Part shown: positions 47,546 to 51,077 of the stretch, in pieces
Layout: every line of letters starts with the position of its first letter
Position numbering within the stretch: the stretch's first letter is position 1
DNA from: Gemmatimonadota bacterium
Lineage (GTDB): Bacteria; Gemmatimonadota; Gemmatimonadetes; Longimicrobiales; Gaopeijiaceae
Length of the DNA: 51,077 nt
Assembly (NCBI GenBank): GCA_009841165.1
Contig: VXMI01000073.1
Location: 1-51,077 of the forward strand
Direction of reading: 5' to 3'
The notes under the pieces: generated by a model
Told to the model about the DNA's origin: nothing
Seen by the model: only the letters and a program-made list of their open reading frames with translations
Database searches by the model: none
Program-made: the position numbers and the translations under genes

Positions 47546-47980
47546 ATGGCACGTTCTCTGAACAAGGCGACCCTGATCGGCAACGTCGGCGGCGACCCCG
47601 ACGTTCGCACCACGCCGTCCGGAACCAGGGTGGCCAAACTGTCCCTGGCCACAAGCCGCTCCTTCGCCGACCGATCGGGGCAGCAGCAGGAGCGGACCCA
47701 GTGGCACCGCCTGACCTTCTTCGGTCGCCTGGTCGATGTGGTCGAACAGTGGGTCAACAAGGGTGACCGGCTCTTCGTGGAGGGCCGCATCGAATACTCC
47801 CAGACCCAGGACGACCAGGGCGGCACCCGCTACTGGACCGACATCATCGTCAACGAGATGATCATGCTGGGATCTAGCGGGGGTCGTGGCGCGGCCGAAC
47901 CTCAGGGTCCGGGAGGCGGGTACCGTCAACCGGCCCGGAAACCCCCGATATCCCAACCGGACGACGACCTCCCGTTCTAG
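47546..47980 (+). CDS. ssb: single-stranded DNA-binding protein
   Basis: A 144-residue SSB from ATG 47546, with GAGGAA just upstream. The OB fold covers residues 1-108 ([51 protein letters not shown]). A glycine/proline-rich linker follows, and the protein ends in the acidic protein-interaction tip DDDLPF. It binds single-stranded DNA as a tetramer during replication and repair. infA begins 38 nt downstream, probably on the same transcript. Confidence 0.95.
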   Translation: MARSLNKATLIGNVGGDPDVRTTPSGTRVAKLSLATSRSFADRSGQQQERTQWHRLTFFGRLVDVVEQWVNKGDRLFVEGRIEYSQTQDDQGGTRYWTDIIVNEMIMLGSSGGRGAAEPQGPGGGYRQPARKPPISQPDDDLPF

Positions 47981-48018
47981 CAGGTCCCGGCCGGCAGCTC
48001 AGCAGAGGAAAGCGATTC

Positions 48019-48234
48019 TTGGCGAACGACGCGATCGAGATGGAAGGCACCGTAACCGAGGTGCTTCCCAATGCGAACTTCAGGGTGAAGCTCGAAAACG
48101 GCCATGAGATACTGGCCTATCTCTCGGGCAAGATGAGGAAATTCTACATCCGCGTGCTGGCTGGAGACCGGGTCAAGGTGGAGATGTCACCGTACGACCT
48201 GACCCGGGGCAGGGTGACCTACCGCTACAAGTAG
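48019..48234 (+). CDS. infA: translation initiation factor IF-1
   Basis: A 71-residue S1/OB-fold protein of standard IF-1 length. It shows [37 protein letters not shown] and the closing [12 protein letters not shown]. It binds the ribosomal A site with IF-2 and IF-3. The start is TTG at 48019 with AGAGGAA upstream; the next ATG would remove seven conserved residues, so TTG is firmly supported. It follows ssb rather than lying in a ribosomal protein cluster. Confidence 0.95.
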   Translation: MANDAIEMEGTVTEVLPNANFRVKLENGHEILAYLSGKMRKFYIRVLAGDRVKVEMSPYDLTRGRVTYRYK

Positions 48235-48240
48235 GTTGCC

Positions 48241-48277
48241 CCCGCGCCACCCGCATCGTTGCGGACGGCGCCGCGGG
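48241..48277. terminator. GC-rich stem-loop between convergent genes, possible bidirectional terminator
   Basis: CCCGC at 48241-48245 pairs with GCGGG at 48273-48277. Further in, GCC pairs with GGC, and an inner CCGC/GCGG stem spans 48251-48264. It lies between the infA stop (48234) and the stop of the minus-strand gene at 48287. No U-run follows on either side, so intrinsic termination is uncertain. Confidence 0.3.
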
Positions 48278-48286
48278 CATTCCTTC

Positions 48287-48634
48287 TCAGGAATCTTCAG
48301 GCGGGTCGGAGCTTGTCGGCGCAGGCGACGATGGAGGTTCTTCCGACTTCCAGAGTCCCAGGATGTAGGGATCGAACCTGTCCGGGTTGTTCCGGTACTC
48401 CAACGCCCATTCCTCGAACTCGGGCAACGCCAGACGGTTCCGGATTCTGCCCGTGGCGAGGCGGATCGCCTCGTTGTAGCTGTCCGGCACCATGTGTCCG
48501 ATCGAACGCGCCTCGGACCTTGCGAGAGAGTAGATCTCTTCCGGCGACAGGGACAGGATTGCGTCAGCAACTCGCGCGGAGCAATAGTCTCTGTACTTCG
48601 CCCGAAGGACCGAGTCTCCGTCCTGACGCTCCAT
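48287..48634 (-). CDS. small conserved-looking protein of unknown function
   Basis: A 115-residue protein from ATG 48634, with GAGGA 6 nt upstream. Helix-rich body: RVADAILSLSPEEIYSLAR, then SYNEAIRLATGRIRNRL, then FEEWALEYRNNPDRFDPYIL. The tail is proline/serine-rich. There is no signal peptide, so it should be cytoplasmic. I do not recognise a family. It is convergent with infA, and 185 nt downstream of the ribbon-helix-helix-like gene on the same strand. Confidence 0.6.
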   Translation of the reverse strand: MERQDGDSVLRAKYRDYCSARVADAILSLSPEEIYSLARSEARSIGHMVPDSYNEAIRLATGRIRNRLALPEFEEWALEYRNNPDRFDPYILGLWKSEEPPSSPAPTSSDPPEDS

Positions 48635-48819
48635 AGCTGATCCTCACCCGCTCCCGAAAGGGCAATCCACCCACGTGCGAACGTGCAGCGCAAGGCCGAC
48701 CGCTTCGTGAATATAGCGACGATTGGATCAAACGTTTACTGGCGGCAACCTCACCCGACCCCGAAGCAAGCGCGTCCGTGTTGTAGCCGGGGGGTGCGCC
48801 TTGCGCGGGTGCCCCGCAG

Positions 48820-49050
48820 CTACGGTTGGACGAATCCGGTGACGGAATCCCCGGACATCGGTTCCGGACCGCGACTCTCTTCCTCCCTGAGTCGGCGGTA
48901 GATCGACCGCCTGGTAAGGCCATACTGAATCACGCGGCTAAGGAAGTCGGGGTCCGTGCGCTGTGCTTCCTCGGCTTCGGAAGCAACATCGTTCGGGAGA
49001 CGGACACTCAGGTGTACTGACCGCGTGTTCCACATGTGCAAGTTACCCAT
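48820..49050 (-). CDS. small protein with possible ribbon-helix-helix DNA-binding fold
   Basis: A frame of 76 codons from ATG 49050; ATG 49035 is an alternative and neither has a clear ribosome site. Residues about 11-45 fit a ribbon-helix-helix pattern: a strand SVHLSVRLP, a first helix NDVASEAEEAQ, a turn, and a second helix FLSRVIQYGLTRRS. The tail is polar. If real it would be a small repressor or an antitoxin without an evident toxin. The preceding 388 bp has no gene and could hold its promoter. Confidence 0.4.
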   Translation of the reverse strand: MGNLHMWNTRSVHLSVRLPNDVASEAEEAQRTDPDFLSRVIQYGLTRRSIYRRLREEESRGPEPMSGDSVTGFVQP

Positions 49051-49438
49051 TGCGGCGGAGGAAACCCTTTGAATTCGAGGATGATGAACCGTTGAGAAGG
49101 AACTCCCACGCCTTCAGGGGGCCGATCCACACTCAATGGTGCCGACACATAGGGTACACTCCCAAGGAGAGGTCCGCAAGCAAACGGCGGAAGTACCGGC
49201 GGTTCTCGTAACTTGTTGCACCACAATGTGTTACGAAATGTATACAGTTTCCCTAATCACCTGTTTCCGTGATGACCACCAAGGGTGGTGGTGACCGTTT
49301 CGATACACGCTAAGTGTGATGCTGATAAGCGTTTGCGAGGACTCGAAACTGCGCGGGGACAGCGCATTCGGGAACAGATTTTTACCGAAAAACGCACCGC
49401 TGCCGCATCGTGCGGCGGATGGCCCGATTCGCGGCGAC
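49051..49438. other. 388-bp stretch without a convincing gene
   Basis: Short open frames here lack ribosome sites and recognisable products. The centre (about 49205-49260) is more AT-rich than the neighbourhood and contains GTATAC and TATACA-type boxes that could serve as -10 elements for the minus-strand gene at 49050, but no matching -35 box was found. A small ACCACC/GGTGGT hairpin (49275-49289) is present. Confidence 0.5.
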
Positions 49439-50026
49439 TCAGGGCAGAACCGACCGCAGGAACGCCCCCAAAGTCCCCCGGTCGAACTCCCGGAACCTCT
49501 GGCGCACCTTCCTCGCGGTCTCTTCCAGGAAGATGTTGGCCGTGTGATAGCGGCGACCGCGGCCGACTTCGCGGAATCTCAGAAACCCGCGCCACATGGC
49601 TCCGTCCCGGAAGACGTTGAGCGAGGCGGTCCAGCTCCGGCCTCCATAGTGGAAGCGCCGGTCCTCCAATCGGCGTGGCAGGACCATCTCATCCGACCGG
49701 GGATCTTCTCCACCGTCCTCGATGTGGCTGAGCGGATGCCGCGCCCGATCCTCCCGCCAGACCTCGAAGGACGGGAGGGGCAGCAGATGCTCCGCGAAGG
49801 CACTGAGCGTGGCCATTGGGTCCCGGGCGTCGTGGAGTCCTCGCTCGCTCGCCCAGGCGCGTGCCTGCCCGTACAGTTCCCTGATCGCATCCCGAGGCAC
49901 GAGGTGCAGGAGTCTGGTGACCTGCCGACGCCGATAGCACTGGTAGCGCAGGTACAGGACCTCTGGAGTTTCGAGGGGCACGTCGCTTCGCCCTGTCGCT
50001 CCATTCCACCATGCCTGTTGCTGCAT
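49439..50026 (-). CDS. protein of unknown function, second gene of a two-gene unit
   Basis: A 195-residue protein from ATG 50026, with a good AAGGGGG site about 5 nt upstream. No signal peptide or membrane segment. The N-terminal half is helical and arginine-rich (YLRYQCYRRRQVTRLLHLV). The middle has a beta-type stretch (RRFHYGGRSWTASLNVFRDG, then MWRGFLRFREV). The C-terminus is NIFLEETARKVRQRFREF and GTLGAFLRSVLP. I recognise no family or catalytic motif. It begins 21 nt after the stop of the gene with the sigma-54-like helix-turn-helix, so the two are probably co-transcribed. Confidence 0.65.
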   Translation of the reverse strand: MQQQAWWNGATGRSDVPLETPEVLYLRYQCYRRRQVTRLLHLVPRDAIRELYGQARAWASERGLHDARDPMATLSAFAEHLLPLPSFEVWREDRARHPLSHIEDGGEDPRSDEMVLPRRLEDRRFHYGGRSWTASLNVFRDGAMWRGFLRFREVGRGRRYHTANIFLEETARKVRQRFREFDRGTLGAFLRSVLP

Positions 50027-50047
50027 TCCAGCCCCCTTTGCGGACGG

Positions 50048-50950
50048 TCAGTGCACCGACATGGCCAGGCCTTCGGCCGTGCGGACCGTATCGCCGCCGA
50101 CCGGCTCGGCGAAGCTCAGCCGGTCGAGCGTCGCCCGTGCTCCAAAGGTCGAGACAAGCCCGCGAACCTCACGAAAGCGTCGAGGCTCGAAGCGGGCTAC
50201 CAGATGACTCAGGCCTTGTCGCATCACCCGAATGCACCCCCGCAGCTCCGCGAAGGTGACGGGGATTCCGAGACGGATACGGCAGGTTCCACAGCCATCC
50301 GCGTCCAACCCGTTCTCCCGCTCCGGCTGCAGTCCCGGAAAGGCCTGCACCAGCGCTCCCTCGAATTCCTCGTCCACGGGACGCCGTGCCGTGCGGAATA
50401 CGAGAGTGTTCGCTTCGTAGTCCAGATGGACCCTCGTAAGCCTGTCGGACCCGGTGATGATCCGCACCACCGTGCTCTCGTGCAGATCCAGGTCCTGACA
50501 CACGTCCCGGAATCCGATCCGCAGAAGGATCGGCCGTGTGAGCGGCGTGAAGCCCCGCCTGTTGAGGATCCGAAGCGCCAGGTCGAAGCAGTAGCGCCGA
50601 AGCCGGTCCCCCGAGGACGGATTCCGCTCGGCCGCGTCGCTGAGTCGCCTGAGGTGTGTCAGCGTAGGGTCGTACACCCAGTCCAGGATGACCAGTTCGG
50701 AGGTCAGGTTGAGGTACTTCACGTCGGCCGACCCCAGGTCGACGGCTCGCACCGACGAGGCGAAGCGACCCGAGAGGATCACCGCCAACCCGATGTCACG
50801 GATGCGGCCGCCCGGATGGTAGAGTTCGTGCACATCGCGATACTGCACCACGCCTCGGGTCAACGGCAGTTCGCAGATTCCCGGCACATCGGCCATCGCA
50901 TCGGGGCGGCCTTCGGTCCTGTTGGCGCTCAGCATGTTCCGGCTTTGCAT
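50048..50950 (-). CDS. protein with a sigma-54 (RpoN)-like helix-turn-helix, otherwise unknown
   Basis: A 300-residue protein from ATG 50950; ATG codons at 50935 and 50896 are alternatives. Residues about 147-165 read FRDVCQDLDLHESTVVRII. This follows position by position the RpoN helix-turn-helix, whose hallmark is the HEST(V/I)xR run that contacts the -12 promoter element. The preceding helix (YCFDLALRILNRRGF) is also compatible with RpoN. The glutamine-rich N-terminal activator region and the C-terminal RpoN box (ARRTVAKYR type) are absent. Later features are a CGTC pair (220-223) and a helical C-terminus. It could be a stand-alone DNA-binding regulator derived from sigma-54. The helix-turn-helix call is fairly sure; the function is not. 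Confidence 0.6.
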   Translation of the reverse strand: MQSRNMLSANRTEGRPDAMADVPGICELPLTRGVVQYRDVHELYHPGGRIRDIGLAVILSGRFASSVRAVDLGSADVKYLNLTSELVILDWVYDPTLTHLRRLSDAAERNPSSGDRLRRYCFDLALRILNRRGFTPLTRPILLRIGFRDVCQDLDLHESTVVRIITGSDRLTRVHLDYEANTLVFRTARRPVDEEFEGALVQAFPGLQPERENGLDADGCGTCRIRLGIPVTFAELRGCIRVMRQGLSHLVARFEPRRFREVRGLVSTFGARATLDRLSFAEPVGGDTVRTAEGLAMSVH

Positions 50951-51018
50951 GTTCCGGCCCGTTGGGAAAGGTGCGGCGGCGCGGCGGCGCCTGACGGGTT
51001 GTTTCCGAGGGGGCCCGT

Positions 51019-51048
51019 ATCATAAGCAAATGTTTCCGCAGATCGCAA
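51019..51048 (-). promoter_or_regulatory. candidate promoter of the sigma-54-like gene pair
   Basis: On the minus strand, TTGCGA at 51048-51043 and TATGAT at 51024-51019 are separated by 18 nt. The -10 matches 5 of 6 consensus bases and the -35 matches 4 of 6. This is the only AT-rich patch in the 127 bp before the gene and gives a leader of about 60 nt. Confidence 0.4.
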
Positions 51049-51077
51049 GGAGAACCGTCGAGACAACTCGTGGCTGT

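Noticed and set aside
49275-49289. ACCACC/GGTGGT inverted repeat with a 3-nt loop
   Set aside because: The arms are only 6 bp of simple repeat-like sequence with no U-run or nearby gene boundary; chance is likely.
49316-51025. A 569-codon open frame on the plus strand
   Set aside because: It covers two minus-strand genes, of which one has a good ribosome site and the other a recognisable helix-turn-helix; the plus-strand product has no recognisable domain.

Overview
The window is 51 kb of gene-dense, high-GC bacterial chromosome. The combination of SusC/SusD-type outer-membrane systems in a high-GC genome, a DUF5916 protein, many secreted S9 and related hydrolases, Tat signals and lipoboxes, and frequent GTG/TTG starts suggests a Gram-negative heterotroph of the Gemmatimonadota type. 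This is an inference from gene content; there is no rRNA in the window. No rRNA, tRNA, CRISPR array or insertion sequence was seen.

Layout. 1-911 (minus): a 5'-nucleotidase that seems split into a lipoprotein C-terminal domain and a Tat-exported partner cut by the window edge. 999-2135 (plus): a family III CoA-transferase of the alpha-methylacyl-CoA racemase type. 2148-7995 (minus): a four-gene hydrolase operon (serine beta-lactamase-fold hydrolase, amidohydrolase, CocE/NonD esterase, M19 dipeptidase), with its last three genes joined by 4-nt stop/start overlaps. 8229-11515 (plus): a flippase-like membrane protein, a Phd/VapC-type toxin-antitoxin pair behind a perfect operator palindrome, and a Tat-exported phosphoesterase. 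11786-16751: a DUF5916 outer-membrane protein converging on an S9 peptidase. 16873-25699 (plus): a peptide-utilisation-like operon of SusC, SusD, a small lipoprotein and two tandem S9 paralogues that both lack the usual catalytic Asp and His.

25848-42728 (minus): a cell-wall amidase, a secreted LamG-like protein, and a tightly packed series reading SusC, SusD, SusC, deoxyhypusine synthase homologue, AddB, AddA. Gaps run from 23 nt down to 4-nt overlaps, so nutrient uptake, polyamine-type chemistry and recombination repair may share one transcript. A perfect TGTGA-N6-TCACA site lies upstream. 42976-46429 (minus): recF-dciA-gyrB, an origin-type replication cluster without dnaA/dnaN beside it. 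46539-48234: enoyl-CoA hydratase, and divergently ssb and infA. 48287-50950 (minus): four genes I cannot assign to known functions, including one 300-residue protein with a helix-turn-helix like that of sigma-54 (RpoN) but without the rest of sigma-54.

The strongest candidates for something undescribed are the sigma-54-like orphan gene pair at the right end, the SusCD operon with two catalytically altered S9 proteins, and the SusC-SusD-SusC-DHS-AddB-AddA arrangement. All functional statements rest on motif recognition by eye; no database search was run.
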